Shown: positions 53,129-61,027 of the stretch, in pieces
Layout of the letters: the number at the start of each line of letters is the position of its first letter
Numbering within the stretch: position 1 is the stretch's first letter
Made by a program: the position numbers and the translations under genes
Origin: Porphyrobacter sp. AAP60
Lineage (GTDB): Bacteria; Pseudomonadota; Alphaproteobacteria; Sphingomonadales; Sphingomonadaceae
Assembly (NCBI RefSeq): GCF_001296025.1
Contig: NZ_LJHV01000010.1
Span: forward strand, 1-64,000
Reading direction: 5' to 3'
Length of the DNA: 64,000 nt
Notes under the pieces: generated by a model
Told to the model about the DNA's origin: nothing
Databases searched by the model: none
What the model saw: the letters and a program-made list of their open reading frames with translations, nothing else

Positions 53129-53539
53129 TCAGACCTCCGCCAACCTTGCTGCGTGTTCCTTCACCAGCGCGATCATGTTCGGCACGCCTTGGGTGCGGTT
53201 GCTCGACAGCTGGTTTTTCAGATCGAACGGCGCAAGCGCGCCCATTACATCCATCGCGGCAACTTCGGCAGCGGGCTTGTCCTGCACGGCGGAGATTACC
53301 AGCGCAACGATGCCCTTGGTGATCGCGGCATTGCTATCGGCGAGGAAGTGCAGGTTCTGTTCTTCCTGCGATGCGGGATAGACCCATACAGCGGCCGAAC
53401 ACCCGCGCACCAGCGTGGCATCGGTTTTCAGCGCATCGGGCATTGGCTCAAGCTCGCGGCCGAGCTCGATCAGCAAGCCGTAGCGGTCGTCGCCTTCAAG
53501 GAATTCATATTCTTCGAGAATGTCGGAAAGGGTGCGCAA
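53129..53539 (-). CDS. sufE: SufE family Fe-S assembly sulfur acceptor
   Basis: A 136-residue SufE protein. The persulfide-carrying Cys lies in LVRGCSAAVWVYP (about residue 47), with LGRELEPMPDALK before it and LSSNRTQGVPNMI near the C-terminus. It accepts sulfur from a SufS-type cysteine desulfurase and stimulates it. The gene is alone here, not within a suf operon. It points toward the parS site, leaving 27 nt between. Confidence 0.93.
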   Translation of the reverse strand: MRTLSDILEEYEFLEGDDRYGLLIELGRELEPMPDALKTDATLVRGCSAAVWVYPASQEEQNLHFLADSNAAITKGIVALVISAVQDKPAAEVAAMDVMGALAPFDLKNQLSSNRTQGVPNMIALVKEHAARLAEV

Positions 53540-53655
53540 TTATCAACTCCGTTCGCCCTGCTTTTGCGAGACTGCCCTAATAGAAAGGACAATGCTTCGA
53601 CAAGCTCAGCATGAACGGGTTGAGGTCATGGCAGTTCCTCAGGTCACCCGCGAGG

Positions 53656-53832
53656 TTAACCGCTCAGGCCGCCAGGCCGGGTGAAGGCGTGCCAGATCAC
53701 ATAGAACCAGCCGAAGAACCCATGGACAATCGCCCAGATGATCGATTGGTGCAGGCTCCAGCTGATCGCCACCGCGATGGCGCTGCCAAGGCCGATGCCG
53801 GCCTGTGTGGCGGTATCGCGCGCGCCGCTCAC
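53656..53832 (-). CDS. 58-residue small membrane protein, last gene of the psp operon
   Basis: A GTG-started frame overlaps the stop of the preceding psp-operon gene by 4 nt (GTGA), like the junctions before it. The protein has an amphipathic N-terminus (SGARDTATQAGIGLGSAIAVA) and one or two membrane helices rich in aromatics (HQSIIWAIVHGFFGWFYVIWHAF), ending in RPGGLSG. It lacks the coiled tail motif of its neighbours. No family is recognised. The overlap chain is the main support for it being translated, and a role in envelope stress is inferred from position. Confidence 0.65.
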   Translation of the reverse strand: MSGARDTATQAGIGLGSAIAVAISWSLHQSIIWAIVHGFFGWFYVIWHAFTRPGGLSG

Positions 53833-54080
53833 AGTTCCACCCCGCTGGCGATGGCTTCCAGCTTGCGGATGCGTTCCTTGAGATCGGCCAGTTCGATCCG
53901 CGCAGTGCCGATGCCGGAACCTTCGTCGGCGGCGGGGCGGGGCAGGGCGCGGTCAAGCTCCTGCCGCTTGAGATCGAGCCAGCCCTGCCAGCCACGCAGC
54001 AGTGCAGCAGCGATGATGACAACGGCGATCAGGCTGGATGTGGCCATGATGATTGTCGGGTCGAGAAGGGGCGTAATCAT
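53829..54080 (-). CDS. psp-operon single-pass coiled-coil protein (83 aa)
   Basis: A short protein with an N-terminal transmembrane helix (about residues 10-28, IIMATSSLIAVVIIAAALL). A cytoplasmic LKRQELDRALPRP stretch and a terminal coil, ELADLKERIRKLEAIASGVEL, follow. The coil corresponds to the LKERIKVLERIVTD segment of its upstream neighbour but stops before the EIEALR part, so it looks like a truncated member of the same group. It overlaps both adjacent genes by 4 nt. It resembles PspB in size and topology. Confidence 0.75.
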   Translation of the reverse strand: MITPLLDPTIIMATSSLIAVVIIAAALLRGWQGWLDLKRQELDRALPRPAADEGSGIGTARIELADLKERIRKLEAIASGVEL

Positions 54081-54394
54081 TCGCTCTGTTCCTCCTTGCT
54101 GGCGGCGGGCAAGCCCCGCAGCGCTTCGATTTCGGCAGTAATCCGCGCCCGTTCGCGCGCATCGCCGGAGTTGCTGTCGGTCACGATGCGTTCCAGCACC
54201 TTGATCCGTTCCTTCAGTTCGGTGACTTCGCGCTGTGCCGCCTCGATTTCGGCCTGGCTGCGACCATCATCGCGCGGAGCGAGGGTTTCCTTGCCATATT
54301 CATCGGTCGTGATCCCGGCGCGCGCCTTGGTATATTGCACCACGCCCCAAACGATGATCCCGATAATGGCAACGAGAGCCCAGCCGCTCATCAT
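54077..54394 (-). CDS. psp-operon single-pass coiled-coil protein (105 aa), PspB-like
   Basis: The N-terminal helix (about residues 4-20, GWALVAIIGIIVWGVVQY) is followed by a charged linker and a long coiled coil: EIEAAQREVTELKERIKVLERIVTD, then ITAEIEALRGL. The module LERIVTD...EIEALR is shared with the two genes upstream and, in looser form, with the C-termini of PspB and PspC in the same operon. It is joined to both neighbours by 4-nt overlaps. It is most likely an inner-membrane protein with a cytoplasmic coil that could contact PspA. Function inferred only from context and resemblance. Confidence 0.78.
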   Translation of the reverse strand: MMSGWALVAIIGIIVWGVVQYTKARAGITTDEYGKETLAPRDDGRSQAEIEAAQREVTELKERIKVLERIVTDSNSGDARERARITAEIEALRGLPAASKEEQSE

Positions 54395-54750
54395 GCTTCG
54401 CCCTTGTCTTTCAGGTTCGACAGGGCCCGGTCCCGCAGTGCGTCAATCTCTGCGCCGAGGTGGTAGCCGCCGTCTGTGACGATCCGTTCGACATTGATCA
54501 GCCGGTCTTTCATCGCGCCCAGTTCGGCCCGCAATTCGGCGTTTTCCTGGGTCAGCAGGGTAACGCGGTGGGCGGTCTGCTTGTCCGATCCCGGCTTCAA
54601 AGACTGGCCCCACATCCCTTCGAGCGGGTAGCCGTTCTTGATCTTCATCCGGGTGGTCTGGAACGAGGTCAGGATACCGCCCGCGCCGAGCACAAAGGCC
54701 CCGCCAATGATCCAGCCGAGATAGGGGAGAAAGTCGACAGCTTCCATCAC
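54391..54750 (-). CDS. psp-operon single-pass coiled-coil protein (119 aa), PspB-like
   Basis: It starts with a membrane helix (about residues 8-28, LPYLGWIIGGAFVLGAGGI). A linker with GYPLEGMWGQSLKPG precedes a coil, ENAELRAELGAMKDRLINVERIVTD, then GGYHLGAEIDALRD. The tail is a close match to that of the gene upstream (LERIVTDRGYDIATQIEALRD). It has 4-nt overlaps on both sides. No enzymatic motif is present. It probably assembles with PspA, PspB and PspC at the inner membrane, but this is inference from operon position and shared tail. Confidence 0.78.
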   Translation of the reverse strand: MMEAVDFLPYLGWIIGGAFVLGAGGILTSFQTTRMKIKNGYPLEGMWGQSLKPGSDKQTAHRVTLLTQENAELRAELGAMKDRLINVERIVTDGGYHLGAEIDALRDRALSNLKDKGEA

Positions 54751-55055
54751 ACGCGCTCCTTGCTAAGGCCGAGCGGCACGCCCGCGCCATCCTCGTCAAC
54801 GCGGCGCTGGTCGCGCAGCGCTTCGATCTGGGTGGCGATATCGTAACCGCGATCGGTGACGATGCGTTCGAGCACCTGCACCCGGTCTTCCAGCCGCTGG
54901 ATGTGAGACGCATATTGTGCGGCCTTTTCAGCGGTGTGTTCGGCCGTGCTTTGAACTTGAAGTTTGGCAATCTTCTGCTGATGCGAAGTCCAGATCCCCA
55001 GCAGGGGTATTCCGAAAATCATGACAACCGCTGCCAGTCCGATGAATTCGCCCAT
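54747..55055 (-). CDS. psp-operon single-pass coiled-coil protein (102 aa), PspB-like
   Basis: The membrane helix (about residues 4-22, FIGLAAVVMIFGIPLLGIW) is followed directly by a coil with HIQRLEDRVQVLERIVTD, then RGYDIATQIEALRDQRR, and a short acidic tail. The helix-then-coil layout and FGIPLLGIW resemble the PspB start (FIGLPWVIL in the true PspB here). It follows pspC by 28 nt and overlaps the next gene by 4 nt. It appears to be a duplicated PspB whose tail has the operon-wide LERIVTD/EIEALRD module. Confidence 0.8.
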   Translation of the reverse strand: MGEFIGLAAVVMIFGIPLLGIWTSHQQKIAKLQVQSTAEHTAEKAAQYASHIQRLEDRVQVLERIVTDRGYDIATQIEALRDQRRVDEDGAGVPLGLSKERV

Positions 55056-55083
55056 AGTCTTGGTCCCTGTTGCGTATTGGCGA

Positions 55084-55461
55084 TTAGCGCAGCCGCTCGA
55101 TTTCGGCGGTCAGGCGCGGATTGCTGCTGACATAGTGGGTTTCCACTGCGGCCAGGCGGCGGTCGATGTCACGGAAATTGGCGCGGATTTCCTTGGCCGT
55201 GCGCTTCGGGTTCTGGCGCACGCCCTGCCAGTATTTCTGCTCGCTCGCGTCGCGATAAAGGTGGGGCGGCTTCTTGTTGAGGATGAAGCCGGCGATGAAA
55301 TAGGCGATTATCGAGGGGCCGCCGGTGATGAAAATCGAAGCGACTGCTGCAAACCGGACCCAGAATACATTGACCCCGGTGTAATCGGCGATGCCGGAAC
55401 ACACGCCCATGATCCTGGCATTGTACTTGTCGCGATAAAGCGTGGTGCGGGGGCTGTTCAT
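55084..55461 (-). CDS. pspC: phage shock protein C, envelope stress sensor
   Basis: A 125-residue PspC-domain protein. LYRDKYNARIMGVCSGIADYTGVNVFWVRF is the PspC signature, followed by a membrane segment (about 38-62, AAVASIFITGGPSIIAYFIAGFIL). The cytoplasmic tail ends in RRLAAVETHYVSSNPRLTAEIERLR, the same kind of coil found on the four genes downstream. With PspB it senses membrane damage and releases PspF from PspA in enterobacteria. It overlaps pspB by 4 nt. Confidence 0.93.
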   Translation of the reverse strand: MNSPRTTLYRDKYNARIMGVCSGIADYTGVNVFWVRFAAVASIFITGGPSIIAYFIAGFILNKKPPHLYRDASEQKYWQGVRQNPKRTAKEIRANFRDIDRRLAAVETHYVSSNPRLTAEIERLR

Positions 55462-55763
55462 GCGCGGGTTCCCTTCTTCTCTGCGATCAGCGCTTCCAGT
55501 TCGCGCAGTTGCTGGTTGTCCTTTTCCTGATCGGCGATCAGGCGGCGGGCAGGGGTGAATTCGGGCTCGTCGCTGGCGACCAGCCGTTCGACCGTTTCCA
55601 TCCGCTCATCCAGCCGCTTGGCGAGGTTGTAGAGTTCCTCCAGCAGCACCTCGTCATCGGTGGTAATCGTGGCTGCTGTCTTCCACTTGGTCATGTAATG
55701 AAGGATGACCCAGGGCAATCCGATGAACAGCATCGCCACAATCAGGATTGGTTCAAAATCCAT
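55458..55763 (-). CDS. pspB: phage shock protein B
   Basis: A 101-residue PspB with an N-terminal helix (about residues 5-22, PILIVAMLFIGLPWVILHY), a short WKTAATITTDDE linker, and a coil ELYNLAKRLDERMETVERLVAS. A further C-terminal helix (EKDNQQLRELEALIAEKK) makes it longer than the ~75-residue E. coli protein. It is the membrane partner of PspC in stress sensing. The gene is 3 nt after pspA and overlaps pspC by 4 nt. Confidence 0.9.
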   Translation of the reverse strand: MDFEPILIVAMLFIGLPWVILHYMTKWKTAATITTDDEVLLEELYNLAKRLDERMETVERLVASDEPEFTPARRLIADQEKDNQQLRELEALIAEKKGTRA

Positions 55764-55766
55764 GGT

Positions 55767-56453
55767 CTATTCCCCCTTGCTGTCGTCGGCCTTGCCGAGC
55801 GCCTTCTTCATGGCCTCAAGTTCATCATCAATCGCGTCCGATCCGGCGAGCGCCGCGATTTCATCGGCGAGCGACGGGGTCTTGCCTTCTGCAATCTGCA
55901 AAGCGTCGGCGCGGCCTTCGGCGTAATCGACCCGGCGTTCGAGCTGGTCGAAGCGGGCTAGCGCTTCATCGGTGCGTTCGGTGCTCATCAGCGTGCGCAG
56001 CTTGACGCGGTTTTCGGCGCTTTCGAGACGCGCAGCGATTGCAGTCTGGCGGCTGCGGGCCTCGCGCAGGCGGTGCTGCAGCTTGGCGATATCGTCTTCG
56101 TAAGCGCGCAGCGCATCGTCGAGCACGGCGATTTCCGCCTTCAGCTGATCGGCCATGTCACCGGCCTTCTTCTTTTCGACCAGCGCCGCACGGGCCAGAT
56201 CCTCACGATCCTTGGAGAGGGCCAATTGCGCCTTTTCGCCCCAGTCGGCCTGCAACCTGTCGAGCTTCACGCAATGACGGTGCATTTCTTTCTGATCGGC
56301 AATTGTGCGCGCCGCGCTGGCGCGGACTTCGACCAGGGTTTCCTCCATTTCGAGGATGATCATGCGGATCATCTTGGTCGGATCATCGGCCTTGTCGAGC
56401 ATATCGTTGAAATTGGCGGCAATGATGTCGCGGGTGCGGCTGAAAATGCCCAT
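55767..56453 (-). CDS. pspA: phage shock protein A (IM30/ESCRT-III superfamily)
   Basis: A 228-residue PspA. MGIFSRTRDIIAANFNDMLDKADDPTKMIRMIILEMEETL is the family N-terminus (amphipathic helix plus first helix), followed by a continuous helical coil to the C-terminus. PspA forms membrane-remodelling oligomers and inhibits the activator PspF. ATG 56453 has GGAG at 8 nt and gives the family length. The reading frame, however, stays open in phase for a further 96 codons upstream (see 56454-56741), so a longer form cannot be excluded. Confidence 0.93.
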   Translation of the reverse strand: MGIFSRTRDIIAANFNDMLDKADDPTKMIRMIILEMEETLVEVRASAARTIADQKEMHRHCVKLDRLQADWGEKAQLALSKDREDLARAALVEKKKAGDMADQLKAEIAVLDDALRAYEDDIAKLQHRLREARSRQTAIAARLESAENRVKLRTLMSTERTDEALARFDQLERRVDYAEGRADALQIAEGKTPSLADEIAALAGSDAIDDELEAMKKALGKADDSKGE

Positions 56454-56741
56454 GAAGGCTACTCCATCGAGAAACGAGTTGGCGCGATCCCGTGCGCTGC
56501 TGCGTGCAGAATCGGAACCGCCGGTATTGTCCTGCGATTGCGCTTTGGAAGGGTTGCGACGCAAGGCTTCGATTTCCTCGTCAAGCCGCGTGAGCCTTCC
56601 GGCGCTGAGCAGGCGGGTGGGGTGGGCCGGAGTATCGCTGCTCTGGTCGGCGCGAGCCGGGCGTGCGCCGCCGGCAGCATCTGCAGGGGGGACATCCTGC
56701 ATGGGGCGCTCCGGCCCAAGGGGGTCAAAAGGGTCGCCCAT
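56454..56741 (-). other. in-frame 96-codon extension upstream of pspA
   Basis: From ATG 56741 an open frame runs in phase into pspA without a stop. It reads like protein (GDPFDPLGPERP start, then LTRLDEEIEALRRNPSKAQ, a version of the tail module seen elsewhere in the operon, then a Ser/Arg/Asp-rich stretch). It starts 1 nt after the stop of the small leading gene. It may be an N-terminal extension of PspA giving a 324-residue form, or a remnant of a formerly separate gene. Confidence 0.45.
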
Positions 56742-56742
56742 A

Positions 56743-56928
56743 TCAGGCGATCTCGATCATCGCGCCCGCTGATGCAGCGGGATAAGCGATCGGGGCAGCA
56801 TGGGCAGCGCCCGGCTGGATCTGCGAAGACAGCGCGATCATCATCACCATCGCGGCAATGCTGGCCATCGCGGCATGTCCGACCTTGGAATTCCAGAAGC
56901 TGCTGGCGGCGGGATTGTGGTTGATCAT
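56743..56928 (-). CDS. 61-residue small protein leading the psp operon
   Basis: This is the first gene after the sigma-54 promoter, with a 32-nt leader and GGAG before ATG 56928. The protein has a polar N-terminus (INHNPAASSFWNSKVGH), one hydrophobic helix (about 19-36, rich in Ala and Met), and an Ala/Pro-rich tail with AHA-A that could be a signal peptidase site. No family is recognised. It could be a small membrane or exported stress protein. The position directly behind the promoter makes it the most strongly induced gene if the promoter works as expected. Confidence 0.65.
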   Translation of the reverse strand: MINHNPAASSFWNSKVGHAAMASIAAMVMMIALSSQIQPGAAHAAPIAYPAASAGAMIEIA

Positions 56929-56970
56929 GGCGGGTCTCCGTGGCGGTAAGCGTCGTGTTGCCAAGTATTT

Positions 56971-56987
56971 TGCAATCGGCGTGCCAA
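56971..56987 (-). promoter_or_regulatory. sigma-54 promoter of the psp operon
   Basis: Read on the minus strand TTGGCACGCCGATTGCA matches the RpoN -24/-12 consensus at all fixed positions, with GG and GC 10 bp apart. The predicted transcription start is near 56960. PspF encoded divergently is the expected activator. Confidence 0.9.
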
Positions 56988-57087
56988 ACTCGAAGAATGG
57001 CGGAATTGCTGGGTTTTTCGGGTTGGGTTACAAACTACTGTTAGTGTCTATTGCCAAGCATTGGGGAATTTCACTATATGTTTGGGT

Positions 57088-58146
57088 GTGAAGAACGAAA
57101 GCCAGTTTATTGGTCAATCGGGGGCCTTTCTCGACGCAGTCGAACGCGCCAGCCGCGCTGCGTCAATGAACCGCCCCGTGCTGGTGATCGGCGAACGCGG
57201 CACCGGCAAAGAATTGATCGCCGAACGCCTGCACCGCCTGTCGTCGCGCTGGGACGAACCGCTGGTCACCATGAACTGCGCAGCGCTACCCGAAACGCTG
57301 ATCGAAGCAGAACTGTTCGGCCACGAGGCCGGTGCATTTACTGGAGCAACCAAGGCACGTACGGGCCGGTTCGAGGAGGCAGACAGGGGCACCCTGTTCC
57401 TCGATGAACTTGGCACGCTGTCGATGGGCGCACAGGAACGGCTGCTGCGCGCGGTCGAATATGGCGAGATCACCCGTATCGGTGCTTCACGCCCGATCAG
57501 GGTCGATGTGCGGATTGTGGCGGCGACCAATGATGATCTTCCCGCTCTGGCCGCATCGGGTGAGTTTCGTGCCGATCTGCTCGACCGACTCAGCTTCGAG
57601 GTGATCACCTTGCCGCCACTCCGCGTGCGTGAGGGCGATATCGGGGTGCTGGCCGAATATTTCGGTAGGCGCATGGCAGCCGAGCTGGATTGGGATCGCT
57701 GGCCGGGCTTCGCGGGCCATGTGATGGATGCGCTGGAAGATCATGCCTGGCCCGGCAATGTCCGGGAATTGCGCAATGTGGTCGAACGCGCGGTCTATCG
57801 CTGGGGCGATTTCGAAACACCAATCGCTCACGTTCAGTTCGATCCGTTCGACAGCCCTTGGCGCCCGCGCCCCCCCGAACATCGCCGCAGCACGTCAGCT
57901 GCTCTATCGCCCAAACCGGCGCCCGGCGCGCCGGACGCCGCCCTTGTGCCTGCGCCGAATTTTGACGCGGTCGATGATTTGCGGATCGCAGTCGATACCC
58001 ATGAGCGGGCAATTCTCCAGCATGCTCTTGGCAAGCACCGTTGGAACCAGCGCCAGACAGCCCGTGCGCTGGGCCTGACCTATGACCAGCTGCGCCACTG
58101 CATCCGCAAGCATGGCCTGATGCAGGAGCAGGACGAGAGCGCCTGA
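57088..58146 (+). CDS. pspF: PspF, sigma-54-dependent activator of the phage shock response
   Basis: A 352-residue enhancer-binding protein without a receiver domain, as expected for PspF. The AAA+ core has Walker A GERGTGKE (35-42), the sigma-54-contacting loop GAFTGA (82-87), Walker B GTLFLDELG and HAWPGNVRELRN. A linker of about 50 Pro/Ala-rich residues leads to a Fis-type DNA-binding helix-turn-helix (RQTARALGLTYDQLRHCIRKHG). The GTG start 57088 gives the family N-terminus (ESQFIGQSGAF); TTG 57061 is an alternative and no strong ribosome site favours either. It is divergent from the psp operon. Confidence 0.92.
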   Translation: MKNESQFIGQSGAFLDAVERASRAASMNRPVLVIGERGTGKELIAERLHRLSSRWDEPLVTMNCAALPETLIEAELFGHEAGAFTGATKARTGRFEEADRGTLFLDELGTLSMGAQERLLRAVEYGEITRIGASRPIRVDVRIVAATNDDLPALAASGEFRADLLDRLSFEVITLPPLRVREGDIGVLAEYFGRRMAAELDWDRWPGFAGHVMDALEDHAWPGNVRELRNVVERAVYRWGDFETPIAHVQFDPFDSPWRPRPPEHRRSTSAALSPKPAPGAPDAALVPAPNFDAVDDLRIAVDTHERAILQHALGKHRWNQRQTARALGLTYDQLRHCIRKHGLMQEQDESA

Positions 58147-58237
58147 ACGTTCGGCAGTCCGATACGGGCTGACTAGGTAGTTCGACCAGTGGCCCGCTTG
58201 TCTCGGGTTTCACCAAGTTGTGCGAGCTTTGGCTATT

Positions 58238-58639
58238 ATGCCGCAGCTTGCCGCCACGACCTCGCCAGACGATCCCGCCGACAATTTCGGGCGGCGGGCC
58301 GCTGCGCGGTTACGCCTGTCGATCCCTGCGCGGATCGTGACGGTCTATGAAACCCAGACCTGCATCCTGCTTGACCTGTCGCAGACCGGCGCGCGGATCG
58401 GCATCGCCGATCCGATGGCCTTGGGGGATGGCGGGTTCCTGATGGTCGGGCCGATCGAAGCCTTTGGCGAAGCGGTGCGGCTGACGCTTGGCCATGGCGG
58501 CGGCGTCAACGGGATCGCGTTCGAAGAGCCACTGTCGCACGATGAGGTGTTGGCGGTGCGCCACCATGCCGAAACCTTCCGGCAGATCGAGCGCGAAACG
58601 CTGCGTGATCAGGTGCGGCGCTGGGTGACCGGAAGGTAA
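58238..58639 (+). CDS. PilZ domain protein
   Basis: A 133-residue single PilZ domain. The first c-di-GMP binding element is seen as RRAAARLRLSIPARI and the second as LDLSQTGARIGI. Such proteins act as c-di-GMP receptors or adaptors, commonly affecting motility or surface polymers. The start ATG 58238 is chosen over GTG 58220; neither has a good ribosome site. The gene stands alone between pspF and rimP. Confidence 0.82.
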   Translation: MPQLAATTSPDDPADNFGRRAAARLRLSIPARIVTVYETQTCILLDLSQTGARIGIADPMALGDGGFLMVGPIEAFGEAVRLTLGHGGGVNGIAFEEPLSHDEVLAVRHHAETFRQIERETLRDQVRRWVTGR

Positions 58640-58829
58640 CCGAGGCGAACCAGGCGCTGCACAAGCTCTAGGGTTCAGGTTCGCTCTTGCCAAATACGGT
58701 GCCACAGACTAGGTGGCAGCCCAATCCCGGCATTGTCGTGACAAGGTTTGGATGCTGGCGCCTCCGGGGGCCGGCCCCACACCGCGTTTGCGCAAGGCCG
58801 ATTCGACCGCAATTCCGTCCGGAGCATGA

Positions 58830-59393
58830 ATGGCCGATATCGCCCGCCTGACCCAGTTGATCGAACCCGAAGCGACGGCGCTCGGGTTTGAACTGGTGCG
58901 CGTGGCGATGCTGGCATCCGAAGCTGGCGATGGCGGCATGGCCTTGCAGATCATGGCAGAAGACCCGTCCACCGGGCAGTTGGTGATCGATCAATGCGCC
59001 GCCCTGTCGCGGCGGGTGTCCGATGTGATCGATGCCGCCGAAGAAGCCGGCGAGGAGCTGATTGAGGGGGCTTACCACCTCGAAGTGTCGTCTCCGGGTA
59101 TCGACCGTCCGCTCACGCGCGACAAGGATTTCGCCAACTGGGCGGGGTACGAGGTGCGGGTTGTGATGGACAAGAGTTTTGAAGGCCAGCGCGTCAACAA
59201 GGGCGTGCTAGGCGGGCTCGAGGATGGTATGATCCTCGTCGCTGAAGTTAAGGCGGGCGATGTGCGTCTGCCGCTGGAACAGGTTCATACGGCCAAGCTC
59301 GTCCTCACCGACGCGCTGATTGCCGCCACCCGCCCGCTGGATACCAGCGGTGCTGACGAACTCATCGAAGACACAGAGAAGGCAGACGACTGA
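58830..59393 (+). CDS. rimP: ribosome maturation factor RimP
   Basis: A 187-residue RimP with the N-terminal alpha/beta domain (LTQLIEPEATALGFELVRV) and the C-terminal SH3-like domain beginning after YHLEVSSPGIDRPLTRDKDF. It is needed for maturation of the 30S subunit. GGAG precedes the ATG by 5 nt. It opens the classic rimP-nusA-ylxR-infB operon and overlaps nusA by 1 nt. The acidic C-terminal tail is an extension common in sphingomonads. Confidence 0.95.
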   Translation: MADIARLTQLIEPEATALGFELVRVAMLASEAGDGGMALQIMAEDPSTGQLVIDQCAALSRRVSDVIDAAEEAGEELIEGAYHLEVSSPGIDRPLTRDKDFANWAGYEVRVVMDKSFEGQRVNKGVLGGLEDGMILVAEVKAGDVRLPLEQVHTAKLVLTDALIAATRPLDTSGADELIEDTEKADD

Positions 59394-61027
59394 TGAGTGC
59401 CATTTCCGCCAACAAGGCCGAACTCCTTGCGATCGCCAACGCGGTCGCCTCGGAAAAGATGATCGACAAATCGATCGTGATCGAGGCGATGGAAGAAGCG
59501 ATCCAGAAATCCGCGCGTAACCGTTACGGCGCGGAAAACGACATCCGGGCCAAGCTCGATCCGCTGACCGGCGATCTGACGCTGTGGCGTGTGGTCGAGG
59601 TGGTCGAAGAGGTTGAAGATTACTTCAAGCAGGTCGATCTCAAGCAGGGCGAGAAACTTCAGCCAGGCGCCAAGGTCGGCGATTTCATCGTCGATCCGCT
59701 GCCGCCGGTCGATCTCGGCCGCATCGACGCGCAGTCGGCAAAGCAGGTGATCTTCCAGAAGGTCCGCGATGCCGAGCGTGAACGCCAGTTCGAAGAATTC
59801 AAGGATCGTCAGGGCGAAGTCATCACCGGCGTGATCAAGTCGGTCGAATTCGGCCACGTGATCGTCAACCTCGGGCGCGCCGAAGGTGTGATCCGTCGCG
59901 ACCAGCAGATCCCGCGCGAAGCCGCCCGTACCGGTGAGCGCGTGCGCGCGCTGATCACCAAGGTGGAACGCAACAACCGCGGCCCGCAGATTTTCCTCAG
60001 CCGCGCGCACCCCGATTTCATGAAGAAGCTGTTCGCGCAGGAAGTGCCCGAAATCTACGACGGCATCATCGAAATCAAGGCTGCCGCCCGCGATCCCGGC
60101 AGCCGCGCCAAGATCGGCGTGATCAGCCGCGATTCCAGCATCGACCCCGTCGGCGCCTGCGTCGGCATGAAGGGCAGCCGCGTGCAGGCCGTCGTGCAGG
60201 AATTGCAGGGCGAAAAGATCGATATCATTCCGTGGTCGGAAGACACTGCGACTTTCGTGGTCAATGCGCTTCAGCCCGCCACCGTCAGCCGCGTGGTGCT
60301 TGACGAGGATGACGGCCGCATCGAAGTGGTGGTGCCTGACGATCAGCTTTCGCTGGCGATCGGTCGCCGCGGCCAGAACGTGCGTCTGGCGAGCCAGCTG
60401 ACCGGTCACCAGATCGACATCATGACCGAGGAAGAAGCCTCGGAAAAGCGGTCGAAGGAATTTGCCGAACGTTCCAAGATGTTCGAGGAAGAACTCGACG
60501 TCGACGAAACCCTGTCGCAGCTGCTGGTGGCAGAAGGCTTCGCCGAACTGGTCGAAGTCGCCTATGTCGATCTGGCCGAACTCGCCACGATTGAAGGCTT
60601 CGACGAAGAACTGGCCGAAGAATTGCAGAGTCGCGCTCTGGAAGCGCTCGAACGTCAGGAAGCTGCGCACCGCGAAGTGCGCCGCGGTCTGGGCGTAGAA
60701 GATGCACTGTCCGAAATTCCGCACCTTTCCGAAGCGATGCTGGTCACGCTCGGTAAGGCAGGGATCAAGACGCTTGACGATCTGGCCGATCTTGCCACCG
60801 ATGAACTGATCGCCAAGAAGCGCGAGGCGCCGCGTCGCCGCGGGCCTGCTGAAGGCCCTCCGCAGCGGCGTCCGCAGCGCGAGACCGACAAGGGCGGCGT
60901 GCTGGGCGAGTATGGTCTCTCGGAAGAGCAGGGCAACGAAATCATCATGGCCGCGCGTGCGCACTGGTTCGAAGACGAAGTCTCCGAACCGACCGAGGAG
61001 GCCGCCCATGCGGACTCCACCCAATGA
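59393..61027 (+). CDS. nusA: transcription termination/antitermination factor NusA
   Basis: A 544-residue NusA. The N-terminal RNA polymerase binding domain, the S1 domain (about 135-200, GVIKSVEFGHVIVNLG), the two KH domains (ACVGMKGSRVQAVVQEL and LAIGRRGQNVRLASQLTG) and two acidic C-terminal repeats with helix-hairpin-helix character are all present. It modulates pausing, Rho-dependent termination and antitermination. The stop lies 20 nt inside the next gene. Confidence 0.97.
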   Translation: MSAISANKAELLAIANAVASEKMIDKSIVIEAMEEAIQKSARNRYGAENDIRAKLDPLTGDLTLWRVVEVVEEVEDYFKQVDLKQGEKLQPGAKVGDFIVDPLPPVDLGRIDAQSAKQVIFQKVRDAERERQFEEFKDRQGEVITGVIKSVEFGHVIVNLGRAEGVIRRDQQIPREAARTGERVRALITKVERNNRGPQIFLSRAHPDFMKKLFAQEVPEIYDGIIEIKAAARDPGSRAKIGVISRDSSIDPVGACVGMKGSRVQAVVQELQGEKIDIIPWSEDTATFVVNALQPATVSRVVLDEDDGRIEVVVPDDQLSLAIGRRGQNVRLASQLTGHQIDIMTEEEASEKRSKEFAERSKMFEEELDVDETLSQLLVAEGFAELVEVAYVDLAELATIEGFDEELAEELQSRALEALERQEAAHREVRRGLGVEDALSEIPHLSEAMLVTLGKAGIKTLDDLADLATDELIAKKREAPRRRGPAEGPPQRRPQRETDKGGVLGEYGLSEEQGNEIIMAARAHWFEDEVSEPTEEAAHADSTQ

